This document shows positions 42,978 to 50,793 of a stretch of DNA of 64,000 nt, one piece after another (the first letter of the stretch is position 1; each line of letters opens with the position of its first letter). The position numbers were made by a program, and so were the translations under genes. The DNA comes from Pseudomonas sp. v388 (GTDB lineage: Bacteria; Pseudomonadota; Gammaproteobacteria; Pseudomonadales; Pseudomonadaceae), in assembly GCF_003935425.1 (NCBI RefSeq), contig NZ_RHQN01000004.1, positions 186,001 through 250,000 on the forward strand, read 5' to 3'. Under the pieces are notes generated by a model. The model did no database searches, was not told where the DNA came from, and saw only the letters and a list, made by a program, of their open reading frames with translations.

Positions 42978-43946
42978 TTACAGCGCGTAGACTGAAATCC
43001 ACTGCAGGTCGGAATGTGCGGTGTACAACCGGGTTCCGTCGGCGCTGAGCACCGAACCCGAACAGGCAGGCAACGAAGCGACACAAGTGGCCTTGCGGTC
43101 GTAGGTATCGACTCGGTACAGATCACCTTCACAGCCGTGGATCGCGTACACGTACCGGCCGTCCGGCGTAATGCCGACGACATCCACCGGATAACCCGGC
43201 ACGCCCAGTTCCACGACACAAAACCGGGTGTAGGTAGTTGCATCGGCGAAATAAACACCGTTGCGTCCACCGGCATAAAGGAAATAACCATCGGGACTTA
43301 CCACCAGCGAGCGCGGGTTGTGAAACCCCGGGATATCGATCTGCGAATAGTCGTTCAGGTCGATCACCGAGACGACGCGGGTCTCCTCGTCGCCGATCAC
43401 CGTGGCGTAAACGAATGTGCTGTCTGGACTGATCGCCAGCACCAGGCTGGTGTCGGCCAGCGTTCCCAGGTCGAAGTCGGTCTCGCTGGTGTAGTCATAG
43501 CGATCCACGATGCGAATCAGGCCGTCGGGCGAGCGGTCGAACGACAGCGCCAGATAACGGCCATTGGGGCTGCACAGGATGCGGTTGACGTCACGCGAAG
43601 GGATAATATCGGTCACTTCATGGGTGGCCGTGTCGATCACATAGCAGCGCGTTTTACCCAGGGTATGAAGTCTGCCGCCATCGGCACTGAGCGTAACTTT
43701 TCCGGAACCGCAATTGCGGATCTGCCGCGAAACACTGTGGGACGCCTTATCGATGACACTCACTGCGCGAGCGTTGGCGTGGGCAACATAAAGTGATTGT
43801 TCGTCAAGACTCAGAGCAAGTTCTCGAGGGACGAAATCGAGCGGAATAATTCCTGTAAGCCATGCGGTGTCGAGGGGCACTCTAGTGCCAATGGAATCAG
43901 TCGTTTGGGCAGAGGCGCTGAGGTGCTGCGAGGCTCTTGTGTGCAT
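42978..43946 (-). CDS. beta-propeller (YVTN-type) repeat protein
   Basis: A 322-aa protein made of repeating blades of about 42 residues with the pattern SxDGxxxYVxxxxxxxVxVID, for example LSLDEQSLYVAHANARAVSVID, ISPDSTFVYATVIG and VSPDGYFLYAGGRNGVYF. At least six blades are visible. No signal peptide is seen, so it would be cytosolic unless exported by another route. Such propellers bind partners or act as lactonase-like enzymes; no catalytic residues are recognised. The start at the ATG of 43946 follows GGTGAG; a TTG at 43958 is also possible. Confidence 0.8.
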   Translation of the reverse strand: MHTRASQHLSASAQTTDSIGTRVPLDTAWLTGIIPLDFVPRELALSLDEQSLYVAHANARAVSVIDKASHSVSRQIRNCGSGKVTLSADGGRLHTLGKTRCYVIDTATHEVTDIIPSRDVNRILCSPNGRYLALSFDRSPDGLIRIVDRYDYTSETDFDLGTLADTSLVLAISPDSTFVYATVIGDEETRVVSVIDLNDYSQIDIPGFHNPRSLVVSPDGYFLYAGGRNGVYFADATTYTRFCVVELGVPGYPVDVVGITPDGRYVYAIHGCEGDLYRVDTYDRKATCVASLPACSGSVLSADGTRLYTAHSDLQWISVYAL

Positions 43947-44243
43947 TTCACTCACCAATGAATAGGTCTTTCAAAGACCGCGACAATGGGGAAGAGGAAA
44001 GATTTTATCCCCATCAATAATCGATGCGGGTAATGCTGGTACGCCGATCGGATCCAAACATGGGGTCATTGAATACTCAACCGAACGGCTTGGGTACTGT
44101 CAGAAATGACAGTCAATGTCAGGAAACCACAGGCTCGTGTCGCCAAACGCAGCGGCGCCCGACGTGGCCGTGCCGGGCCAGACCTGTCTGCTGCCGTCGG
44201 GCGTGTGCCCGCGCCGTTGGTCAGTGGCCGCACGCCCGGCCGT

Positions 44244-45260
44244 TCAGGAACTTTCCCGCAAGACCAGCTCGAAACCCAGGTCCACCTGCGGGTGCTGGGC
44301 AACGCCTTCAAGCAAGCCCAGCAGCAGGTGCGCGGCTCGCTGCCCCACTTCCTGGCGCGGCGTGCGGATCGAGGTGAGTCGGGGCACCATGTGCGCGGAG
44401 CCCGGCAGGTCGTTGAAGCCGACCAGGGCAACCTGTTCGGGAATCCGCACCCCCAGACGCAACGCCTCAAGCGCTGCGCCCTGTGCCAGGTCGTCATTGC
44501 AGAAGAACACCCCGTCGACATCCGGGTGGTCTCTCATCAGGCGGGCGAACAGCTCGCTGCCCAAACCGATGGACGACGGCAGCGGCGTGCTGACCTGCAA
44601 CGCAGGGTCGAATATTCCCCCGTCCTCCAGCACTCGGCGAAACCCCGCGCCGCGTTGCAACACCCGCGGGTCGAGCTGCGCCGCCATATAGGCCAGCCGC
44701 TTGCGCCCGCGACTGACCAGGTGGCGGGCTGCGGCGGCGCCGGCCTGCTCCTGGGAGAAGCCCACGCAATAGGCACCGCGCTCGGTCTCCAGCTCCATCA
44801 TGTGTACGCACGGCACGCCACTGGCTTCGAGCATCTGTCGCGAGGCCGGTGTCCGGTCGAAACCGGTCAGCAGCATGCCGCGCGGGCGATTGACCAGGTG
44901 GTTGCGCAGCAGCTTTTCTTCTTCATCGGGCGAGTAGTGGTAGTTGCCGATCACCACGTCCAGGCCACGAACGCTGAGCACATCCTGAATCGCTTCCAGG
45001 GTCTCGATAAACAACTGGTTGGACAGCGAGGGCACCAGCACCACCACGGTCTGGCTGCAGGACGATGCGAGGGCGCGCGCCGCGGGGTTGGCGACGTAGC
45101 CCAGCGCCAGGGCGGCGGCCCGGACTTTCTCCACCAGCTCCGGCGCTACCGTGGGAATTCCGCGCAGCGCACGGGAAGCGGTAATGGGCGACACCGCGGC
45201 CAGATGGGCCACTTCATTCAGGGTAGGACGGCCGGAAGAACGAGAACCAGTGCGGATCAT
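44244..45260 (-). CDS. gntR: LacI-family gluconate repressor GntR
   Basis: A 339-aa LacI-family repressor. The HTH reads TLNEVAHLAAVSPITASRALRG, and the periplasmic-binding-like sensor domain follows (VVVLVPSLSNQLFIETLEAIQDVL, VDGVFFCNDDLAQGAALEAL, LVGFNDLPGSAHMVPRLTSI). It is divergent from gntK and gntP; three copies of its likely operator lie at its own promoter, before gntK and before gntP. Gluconate or 6-phosphogluconate should release it. The start at 45260 is where the family begins; an earlier frame to 45419 overlaps the promoter. Confidence 0.93.
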   Translation of the reverse strand: MIRTGSRSSGRPTLNEVAHLAAVSPITASRALRGIPTVAPELVEKVRAAALALGYVANPAARALASSCSQTVVVLVPSLSNQLFIETLEAIQDVLSVRGLDVVIGNYHYSPDEEEKLLRNHLVNRPRGMLLTGFDRTPASRQMLEASGVPCVHMMELETERGAYCVGFSQEQAGAAAARHLVSRGRKRLAYMAAQLDPRVLQRGAGFRRVLEDGGIFDPALQVSTPLPSSIGLGSELFARLMRDHPDVDGVFFCNDDLAQGAALEALRLGVRIPEQVALVGFNDLPGSAHMVPRLTSIRTPRQEVGQRAAHLLLGLLEGVAQHPQVDLGFELVLRESS

Positions 45261-45307
45261 GCGTTGCCAACTAACATAGGGGTTGCCAAATATGACACAT
45301 GCCCCAT

Positions 45308-45323
45308 AAGGTAGCGCTGTCTC
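45308..45323. promoter_or_regulatory. GntR operator-like site (gntR promoter)
   Basis: AAGGTAGCGCTGTCTC keeps the core AGCGCT and the right half GTCTC of the perfect sites at 45461 and 46040, with a degenerate left half. It is 48 bp upstream of gntR, consistent with weaker autoregulation. Confidence 0.6.
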
Positions 45324-45460
45324 AGGGACCGTGACAACGCTTATCGCTCGCTTGCACGCTGCTTCGGCAGCACGGAGAGGTACTTGCGATGGACAATGCA
45401 GAATCCAAAAAAATGACAATAACTGGGGCGGCCAAGCCCGGACTTGATGTCCGTCGGTCA

Positions 45461-45476
45461 GAGACAGCGCTGTCTC
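45461..45476. promoter_or_regulatory. GntR operator (gntK promoter)
   Basis: GAGACAGCGCTGTCTC is a perfect 16-bp palindrome with the central CG expected for LacI-family operators. It ends 18 bp before the gntK start codon, so a bound repressor would block transcription. Confidence 0.85.
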
Positions 45477-45494
45477 CAGACGAGGTACCTAATT

Positions 45495-46025
45495 GTGACA
45501 ACTGCTAATTCTGCTATCACCGCCCTGGTGGTGATGGGCGTTTCCGGCTGCGGCAAAAGTGTCGTAGGCGCTGAAATCGCCCTCCACAGTGGCGGACGCC
45601 TGATCGAAGGCGACGCGTTCCATCCCCCTGCCAACATCGAAAAGATGAGCGCCGGCACCCCTCTCAACGATGACGATCGCGCCGGATGGCTGACCCGTCT
45701 GGGTGAAGAGATGGCCACTGCCTTGCGTAACGGTGAACATCCGGTGCTGACCTGTTCGGCGCTCAAGCTCAAATATCGCGATCGCCTGCGCGAAGCGGTG
45801 CCGGGCCTGGGCTTCGTGTTTCTGGAGCTGACTCGGGAAATGGCCACCGAACGCTGCTCTCACCGGCCGGGGCATTTCATGCCCGCCAGTCTGGTGGACA
45901 GCCAGTTCGCCACCCTTGAACCGCCTTATGGCGAAGACCGGACTCTGGTGGTGGACGCGACCCAATCCATCGATGCAATCGGCCAGCAGGCCGCCAACTG
46001 GTGGAAAGCGTCGCGTGCAAGCTAA
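45495..46025 (+). CDS. gntK: gluconokinase
   Basis: A 176-aa P-loop kinase that phosphorylates gluconate to 6-phosphogluconate with ATP. The Walker A is MGVSGCGKS, followed by EGDAFHPPANIEKMSAGTPLNDDDRAGWL with the substrate-binding residues and ELTREMATERCSHRPGHFMP. The GTG at 45495 is chosen: GAGG sits 9 bp upstream, and it places the perfect operator outside the gene, whereas the ATG at 45444 would put it inside. It is followed by gntP after 137 bp, with a second operator in between. Confidence 0.93.
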   Translation: MTTANSAITALVVMGVSGCGKSVVGAEIALHSGGRLIEGDAFHPPANIEKMSAGTPLNDDDRAGWLTRLGEEMATALRNGEHPVLTCSALKLKYRDRLREAVPGLGFVFLELTREMATERCSHRPGHFMPASLVDSQFATLEPPYGEDRTLVVDATQSIDAIGQQAANWWKASRAS

Positions 46026-46039
46026 AGGCGTGAGTGCGA

Positions 46040-46055
46040 AAGACAGCGCTGTCTT
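46040..46055. promoter_or_regulatory. GntR operator (gntP promoter)
   Basis: AAGACAGCGCTGTCTT is a perfect 16-bp palindrome sharing GACAGCGCTGTC with the gntK site. It lies 15 bp after the gntK stop and 107 bp before gntP, so gntP probably has its own repressed promoter. Confidence 0.85.
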
Positions 46056-46162
46056 GCCGACAGTGTATGCAACAGCTCCCCAAACGGATTGTGTGAAAAC
46101 GTCGCGAGCGCAGCGGTTTTCACCCGATCTGTAAAAACAACGATAACCGGAGAGACATCCCC

Positions 46163-47515
46163 ATGTTCGGTATGACCCACGAGACGTATCTGCTGATCGA
46201 TGCTCTGGTGACCATCATCGGCCTTGTGCTGCTGATCACCAAATTCAAGGTTCACCCTTTCGTCGCGCTGACCATCGCCGCCGGCTTCCTCGGCCTGACC
46301 TCCGGCATGCCGGTGGAAAAAGTCATGAAGTCGTTCCAGGACGGCTTCGGCGGCGTGCTGGGTTTTGTCGGCATCATTCTGGGCCTGGGCACCATGCTCG
46401 GTAAGCTGATGGCCGACTCGGGCGGCGCCGACCAGATTGCGCAGACGCTGATCCGCGTGTTCGGCAAGCAGAAGGTCCACTGGGCCATGATGTTCTCCGC
46501 ATTCCTGGTGGGCATCCCGCTGTTCTTCGAAATCGGTTTCGTGCTGCTGATCCCGCTGGTGTTCATCGTGGCGCGGCGCACCGGGGTTTCCATCGTCAAG
46601 ATCGGTATTCCGCTGCTGGCCGGCCTGTCCGCGGTACACGGCCTGGTGCCGCCGCATCCGGGGCCGCTGCTGGCGATCGGCATCTTCGGCGCGGACATCG
46701 GCAAGACCATTTTCTATGGCCTGATCGTTGCCCTGCCGACCGCCATGATCGCCGGTCCGATCTTCAGTACCTGGATTTCCAAGTACATTCCGGGTACCCC
46801 TTCCCAGGAATTGATGGACCAGATCGCCAAGGAATCGAGCAGCGAGAACCTGCCGGGCTTCGGCATCACCCTGGTGACAATCCTGTTACCCGTGTTCCTG
46901 ATGCTGCTCAAGACCTTTGCCGATGTGGTGCTACCGGAAAACCACATGTTCCGCATCTGGATGGACCTGATCGGTCACCCGATCACCGCGCTGCTGGCGG
47001 CCTTGCTGCTGGCGTTCTACACCTTCGGTGCCGCGCGCGGCTTTGACCGTGCCAAGATCATGAAGCTGCTGGACCAGAGCCTTGCGCCCGTTGCGGCCAT
47101 CGTACTGATCGTGGGTGCCGGTGGTGGCTTCAAGCAGATGCTGGTCGCCAGCGGTGTCGGTGACATCATCGGTCACATGGCGGTGCAGGCGCAGGTCAAT
47201 CCGATCCTGCTGGCCTGGCTGGTCGCGGCGGTGATTCGGGTCGCTACAGGTTCCGCCACCGTGGCGACCATTACCGGTGCCGGTATCGTGGCACCTGTCG
47301 TGGGCCTGATTCCGGGCGTGAACCGTGAGCTGCTGGTACTGGCCGCCGGCGCCGGTTCGGTGATCCTGTCTCACGTGAACGATGCCGGTTTCTGGCTGGT
47401 CAAGCAGTACTTCAACATGACCGTGACCGAAACCTTCAAGACCTGGACAGTCATGGAAACCATCCTTTCGGTGGTGGCCCTGATCTTCATCCTGCTGTTG
47501 TCGGTCGTTATCTGA
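46163..47515 (+). CDS. gntP: gluconate:H+ symporter GntP
   Basis: A 450-aa inner-membrane permease with about twelve to fourteen helices of the GntP family. Visible landmarks are FGGVLGFVGIILGLGTMLGKLMADSGG, IPLLAGLSAVHGLVPPHPGPL, GGGFKQMLVASGVGD and SHVNDAGFWLVKQYFNM. It imports gluconate with protons for GntK. GGAGAG lies 8 bp upstream of the ATG. It has its own GntR operator and is followed 7 bp later by a 19-bp perfect hairpin. Confidence 0.95.
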   Translation: MFGMTHETYLLIDALVTIIGLVLLITKFKVHPFVALTIAAGFLGLTSGMPVEKVMKSFQDGFGGVLGFVGIILGLGTMLGKLMADSGGADQIAQTLIRVFGKQKVHWAMMFSAFLVGIPLFFEIGFVLLIPLVFIVARRTGVSIVKIGIPLLAGLSAVHGLVPPHPGPLLAIGIFGADIGKTIFYGLIVALPTAMIAGPIFSTWISKYIPGTPSQELMDQIAKESSSENLPGFGITLVTILLPVFLMLLKTFADVVLPENHMFRIWMDLIGHPITALLAALLLAFYTFGAARGFDRAKIMKLLDQSLAPVAAIVLIVGAGGGFKQMLVASGVGDIIGHMAVQAQVNPILLAWLVAAVIRVATGSATVATITGAGIVAPVVGLIPGVNRELLVLAAGAGSVILSHVNDAGFWLVKQYFNMTVTETFKTWTVMETILSVVALIFILLLSVVI

Positions 47516-47521
47516 CAGTCC

Positions 47522-47563
47522 GCCTTCGCCAGCAAGACGGATCGCCGTCTTGCTGGCGAAGGC
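47522..47563 (+). terminator. perfect 19-bp hairpin (REP type) after gntP
   Basis: Arms of 19 bp, GCCTTCGCCAGCAAGACGG and its exact complement, surround an ATCG loop, starting 7 bp after the gntP stop. A related half-site follows at about 47597-47620 (ATCGCCAGCAAGCTGGCTCC). It lacks a T run and probably acts as an mRNA 3'-end barrier and weak terminator. Confidence 0.7.
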
Positions 47564-48051
47564 AACCTAGGCAATTATTGCCGCCGCTTCGCGCCAGATC
47601 GCCAGCAAGCTGGCTCCTGCATTGCCCTGCCAACCCGTGTAAAGCCTCTGAACGCCCCTTCCTACGCGCTTTACAGCGCCTTCCGGGTGAAATCTCGGAA
47701 AGCTCAGGCAATGTTACAAACTTGTGCCTACGCTTATATTCATCCGGTGGCGGATGTCGACAACCTCTTCCGGTGACCCGACGGGCACTGGGGCGCGTGC
47801 CGTTGCCTGGGTTACTTTTAACCTTTCGCCAGTAAATACGGGCATTTCCGTGTCGAAACGGGCAGAATTGGCGCCCCCGTCGAATCGCAGATGCAAATCT
47901 CGATGACAGGAAAATGACCCGAGGGAATTAATTTCAATCCGGCGACGTCCTATGACGGACGCATTTGAATGTACTCGGCAACAATCACCACGCAAAGGCA
48001 ATCGCCAGCCTCTTGAGAGAGGCGTTACAAGAGGCCATCAAGGAAAAGATT
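47564..48051. other. csrA/rsmE upstream leader region
   Basis: A gene-free stretch of about 490 bp ahead of csrA. It contains a second REP half, an AT-rich part, a hairpin at 48008-48023 (GCCTC / GAGGC) and a CsrA-type site at the ribosome-binding site. The upstream in-frame ATG at 47965 gives residues without family character, so it is leader. Confidence 0.55.
48038..48047 (+). promoter_or_regulatory. CsrA/RsmE binding site overlapping the ribosome-binding site
   Basis: TCAAGGAAAA matches the core (A/U)CAnGGA of CsrA/Rsm targets, and its AAGGA is also the Shine-Dalgarno for the csrA start at 48052. Binding of the protein here would repress its own translation. Confidence 0.55.
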
Positions 48052-48240
48052 ATGTTGATACTCACTCGCAAAGTAGGCGAAAGCATAAACATCGGTGACG
48101 AGATCACCGTGACGATTCTCGGCGTTCAAGGACTGCAGGTCCGTCTGGGTATCAACGCACCCAAAAATGTCTCCGTGCATCGCGAAGAAATCTACAAACG
48201 CATCCAGGCCGAACTCGCGCCTCAGCAAGAGCCACAATAA
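48052..48240 (+). CDS. rsmE: carbon storage regulator, RsmE type
   Basis: A 62-aa dimeric RNA-binding regulator of the CsrA/RsmA family: [24 protein letters not shown] and [22 protein letters not shown]. It has Arg44 and the Leu4 of the RNA-binding face. The opening [16 protein letters not shown] is closer to RsmE than to RsmA. It binds GGA motifs near translation starts and blocks ribosomes, opposed by RsmX/Y/Z small RNAs. The start at 48052 is the family Met. Two hairpins with T run follow the stop. Confidence 0.92.
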   Translation: MLILTRKVGESINIGDEITVTILGVQGLQVRLGINAPKNVSVHREEIYKRIQAELAPQQEPQ

Positions 48241-48269
48241 GTCCGCCGCAACACCCCCCTCATTCGATG

Positions 48270-48330
48270 CTGACCTGCCCCGCTCACTCGGGCAGGTCAG
48301 CCATACGGCGTTCTCATGACGCCGTTTTTT
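48270..48330 (+). terminator. tandem hairpins with intrinsic terminator after rsmE
   Basis: A first hairpin CTGACCTGCCC / GGGCAGGTCAG spans 48270-48300. A second, ACGGCGT / ACGCCGT at 48305-48325, is followed by T residues to 48330 and is a good intrinsic terminator. Confidence 0.85.
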
Positions 48331-48497
48331 ATGCGCTTCTCCCGCCCGCCCCACCCGCCTCGACCATTGGTCAGCCGCCCGGAACGTCACGCAAATACCG
48401 CCAGTCCACCCCTTGGTAAGCATGTACGTCGATGCCAGCCCGTTGTGCGTCGTGAGCCGGCATTCTCTTTCCGGTAGCAACCAAACGGTGAATCAAG

Positions 48498-49175
48498 ATG
48501 GTAACCACCAATGAAAATTCTGCTGCCCAGGGCAATCCAGGCAGCCAGGCCGGCCAGGACCACCGGCAAGCGCTCAAGGACGATCTGTCAGGCGCCGTGG
48601 AAAACGTCAGGCAACAGGCCGATCACTACAAGGACAGCGCGGCGAACCAGCTGGAAAGCCTGGCCAGGAACGCGGAATCGGCGGCCCACAGGATCGACGA
48701 CAAGGACACACTGGGCTTGTCCGGCTACGTGGCGGACGTCGCCGGGCAGATGACCAGCATGGCCGACAATCTGCGCAGCAAGAACGCCGAGCAATTGTTG
48801 CAGGACGCCGGACGACTGGCCCGGGAAAACCCGCTGTTGTTTGTAGCCGGCAGCATTGTGTTGGGCCTGGGCCTGTCACGTCTGCTCAAGGCGTCCGTGC
48901 CTGACGGCGCACCGAGCCGTTCCCTGGACTCCCTGGACCCGAGCTACAGCGCAGGTCATCAAACCCCTCCCCTGCACGACCCGATCAGCCCGGCGACACT
49001 GGCAGCCGAAGAAATGGTCGCCACCCATCCCCACGACGGGGACGTGCGCCACAGCGCCCGTCCCGGCATGGGTATTCCCGATCCTGCCGGTGACATCCAC
49101 CGAAGCGGCGATCTGGACGATGGATTGCCCGGTAGCGGTACGTCGCGTTCCGGCTTTCCAAGGGGAGGCGTGTGA
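48498..49175 (+). CDS. envelope/stress-associated protein with single membrane helix
   Basis: A 225-aa protein. Residues 1-100 are helical and polar with amphipathic repeats (DLSGAVENVRQQADHYKDSAANQLESLARNAES), 107-128 form a membrane helix (LARENPLLFVAGSIVLGLGLSRLL), and the C-terminal 90 residues are disordered, rich in Pro, Gly, Asp and His. The ENPLLFxxG pattern is shared with ElaB/YqjD- and DUF3618-type membrane proteins. It is the first of three genes overlapping or nearly overlapping (next start at 49175). Its precise function is unknown. Confidence 0.72.
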   Translation: MVTTNENSAAQGNPGSQAGQDHRQALKDDLSGAVENVRQQADHYKDSAANQLESLARNAESAAHRIDDKDTLGLSGYVADVAGQMTSMADNLRSKNAEQLLQDAGRLARENPLLFVAGSIVLGLGLSRLLKASVPDGAPSRSLDSLDPSYSAGHQTPPLHDPISPATLAAEEMVATHPHDGDVRHSARPGMGIPDPAGDIHRSGDLDDGLPGSGTSRSGFPRGGV

Positions 49176-49594
49176 TGACCACGACCCCCAACGTCCCGCC
49201 GGACGGAACCTCGGAGAATGACACCTCGGTGCTGGGCCTGCTGCGGCAGTTGGCCCACGAAGTTCCCACCCTGGTCACCAAGGAAATGGCGCTGGTGAAG
49301 GCCGAGCTGCGGGAGTCGGTACAGACCGCCAAGCAAGGGGCGTTTGCCGTGGGCGCAGGCGCCATCGTCATGCTCGGCGGGCTGATCATGGTCCTGCTGG
49401 CCGGCGTGTATGCGCTGTCTCACGTTCTGGACCCCTGGCTGGCGGCATTGATCGTGGGCGTGGCTGCACTGGTCATCGGCTTCTTCATGGTTCAGGCGGG
49501 AAACAAGAAGCTCGAACCGTCGAATCTGACCCCTGATCGGGCGGCCAGCAGTCTGCAGAAAGACAAGGACGCGATCAGGAGGAAAATCTCATGA
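49175..49594 (+). CDS. phage-holin-superfamily membrane protein (YqjE/Holin-X type)
   Basis: A 139-aa protein. After a disordered 30 residues comes an amphipathic helix (VPTLVTKEMALVKAELRESVQTAK), then two transmembrane helices (AGAIVMLGGLIMVLLAGVYAL and LAALIVGVAALVIGFFMVQAG), as in holin-X/YqjE proteins. These are not phage lysis proteins but envelope proteins of unknown role. TGATG overlap with the upstream gene and ATGA overlap (49591-49594) with the downstream gene show translational coupling. Confidence 0.82.
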   Translation: MTTTPNVPPDGTSENDTSVLGLLRQLAHEVPTLVTKEMALVKAELRESVQTAKQGAFAVGAGAIVMLGGLIMVLLAGVYALSHVLDPWLAALIVGVAALVIGFFMVQAGNKKLEPSNLTPDRAASSLQKDKDAIRRKIS

Positions 49595-50439
49595 GCACCG
49601 AAAGCACGTTCGACACGCCTGAGCATTTCGAGGAACAGTCGCAAAAAAGCGCAGAAACCCTTGAGCGGGAGATCGACCAGCAGCGCTCAAGCATCGGCAA
49701 CCTGGTCGATGCCCTGGAGAAACGCATGTCTCCCGGCCAGTTGGTCGATCAGGCGCTGGGCTACGTCAAGGACCACGGCGGCGAGACGTTCGCCAACCTG
49801 GGCAACCAGATCAAGGCCAATCCACTGGCCACGGTGCTGACGAGCGTCGGCATCCTGTGGCTGATGACCGGCAGGCGAACCCCGTCGCCGGGCCCTTCCC
49901 TGCTGGAAAAGGTCAGCGACAAGGTGGGTGGCGTGGCGGGTAGCGTGGCAGGCGGTGTCACGGACGCCAAATCCCGGCTCCAGCAAACCGTGGCGCTGAT
50001 GAAAGACAAGGCCGGCGAACTGACTGACACGGCGGCCCAGGTCTTGCCGGGCAAATCCGACGGGACACAGGCGGTGGCGACGCTGCGTGAAAGGGGCCGG
50101 CGAGTGCAGTCGAGCGCCAGTAACCTGCTGCACGAGCAACCCGTGGTGGTGGCGGTGATCGGCATTGCTCTGGGTGCCGCCATCGGCGCCGTCCTGCCGA
50201 GCAGCGAGCCGGAGAAAAAAGTGCTGAGCCTGGCCCGTGACAAGCTGAGCGACACAGGATCGGCCGACACCCAGGCGGCGTCTTCTTCGAGCCCAGGCAG
50301 TCTGCCCGGCACATCCGGCATGACCGGGGTGGAAGGCAGCGATATCGTCGGCGCCGATCCTGCCGCCCGACCGGGCACTTCGCCGGCGCCGCATCCTCGT
50401 CATGGGCCGGCCACCGGCTCCACGCCCGGACTGGGATGA
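49591..50439 (+). CDS. DUF3618-domain membrane protein
   Basis: A 282-aa protein. Residues 1-55 hold the DUF3618 helix (LEREIDQQRSSIGNLVDALEKRMSPGQLVDQAL); a first hydrophobic segment near 75-90 (NPLATVLTSVGILWLMTG) is followed by a long amphipathic helical part, then a second ENPL-like helix (HEQPVVVAVIGIALGAAIGAVLPSS) and a disordered tail. The pattern of ENPL-type helices repeats that of its two neighbours. It is the last gene of the trio, with a hairpin after the stop. Function unknown; envelope stress is inferred from the family. Confidence 0.82.
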   Translation: MSTESTFDTPEHFEEQSQKSAETLEREIDQQRSSIGNLVDALEKRMSPGQLVDQALGYVKDHGGETFANLGNQIKANPLATVLTSVGILWLMTGRRTPSPGPSLLEKVSDKVGGVAGSVAGGVTDAKSRLQQTVALMKDKAGELTDTAAQVLPGKSDGTQAVATLRERGRRVQSSASNLLHEQPVVVAVIGIALGAAIGAVLPSSEPEKKVLSLARDKLSDTGSADTQAASSSSPGSLPGTSGMTGVEGSDIVGADPAARPGTSPAPHPRHGPATGSTPGLG

Positions 50440-50452
50440 CCGGCAGAAAAGC

Positions 50453-50477
50453 CAACGGCCCTCAGCGAGGGCCGTTG
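50453..50477. terminator. bidirectional hairpin between convergent genes
   Basis: CAACGGCCCTC and GAGGGCCGTTG are perfect 11-bp arms around AGC. T residues follow only sparsely (TTC). The hairpin lies 14 bp after one stop and 15 bp from the other. Confidence 0.65.
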
Positions 50478-50491
50478 TTCGGTATGCGGTT

Positions 50492-50734
50492 CTACCGCGG
50501 TGAGGTCAGGCGCTGCACGATCTTGTCTTTGACCAGCAAGCGTTTTTCCTTGAGTTTCTTGAGATCGTCGTCACCCACGCCACCCGCCAGGCCCTTTTCG
50601 GCGTCGAGCACCTGAAGGTCTGTCTCGTCATAGTCACTGAGCAATTGCTGCAGCCGCGCATCGCTCCTGCTGCGCTCGGCGACCTCGTCTCGGGTCAATT
50701 TCAAATCCGCGAATAAATCGTGTTTGACTGGCAT
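50492..50734 (-). CDS. YdcH/DUF465-like small protein
   Basis: An 80-aa helical protein (MPVKHDLFADLKLTRDEVAERSRSDARLQQLLSDYDETD...) ending in LKKLKEKRLLVKDKIVQRL, the DUF465 (YdcH) pattern. It is cytosolic with unknown function. GAGATGCGAGTC precedes the start at 50734, which is preferred to 50767. It is convergent with the DUF3618 gene. Confidence 0.82.
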   Translation of the reverse strand: MPVKHDLFADLKLTRDEVAERSRSDARLQQLLSDYDETDLQVLDAEKGLAGGVGDDDLKKLKEKRLLVKDKIVQRLTSPR

Positions 50735-50793
50735 GACTCGCATCTCCTGTATGACTACTCGATACATAAGGCTGGCAGGGCATTATCCGGCCG

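Noticed and set aside
49175-49594. Possible phage lysis gene (holin-like)
   Set aside because: No endolysin, spanin or phage structural gene is nearby, and the holin-X family is commonly chromosomal.
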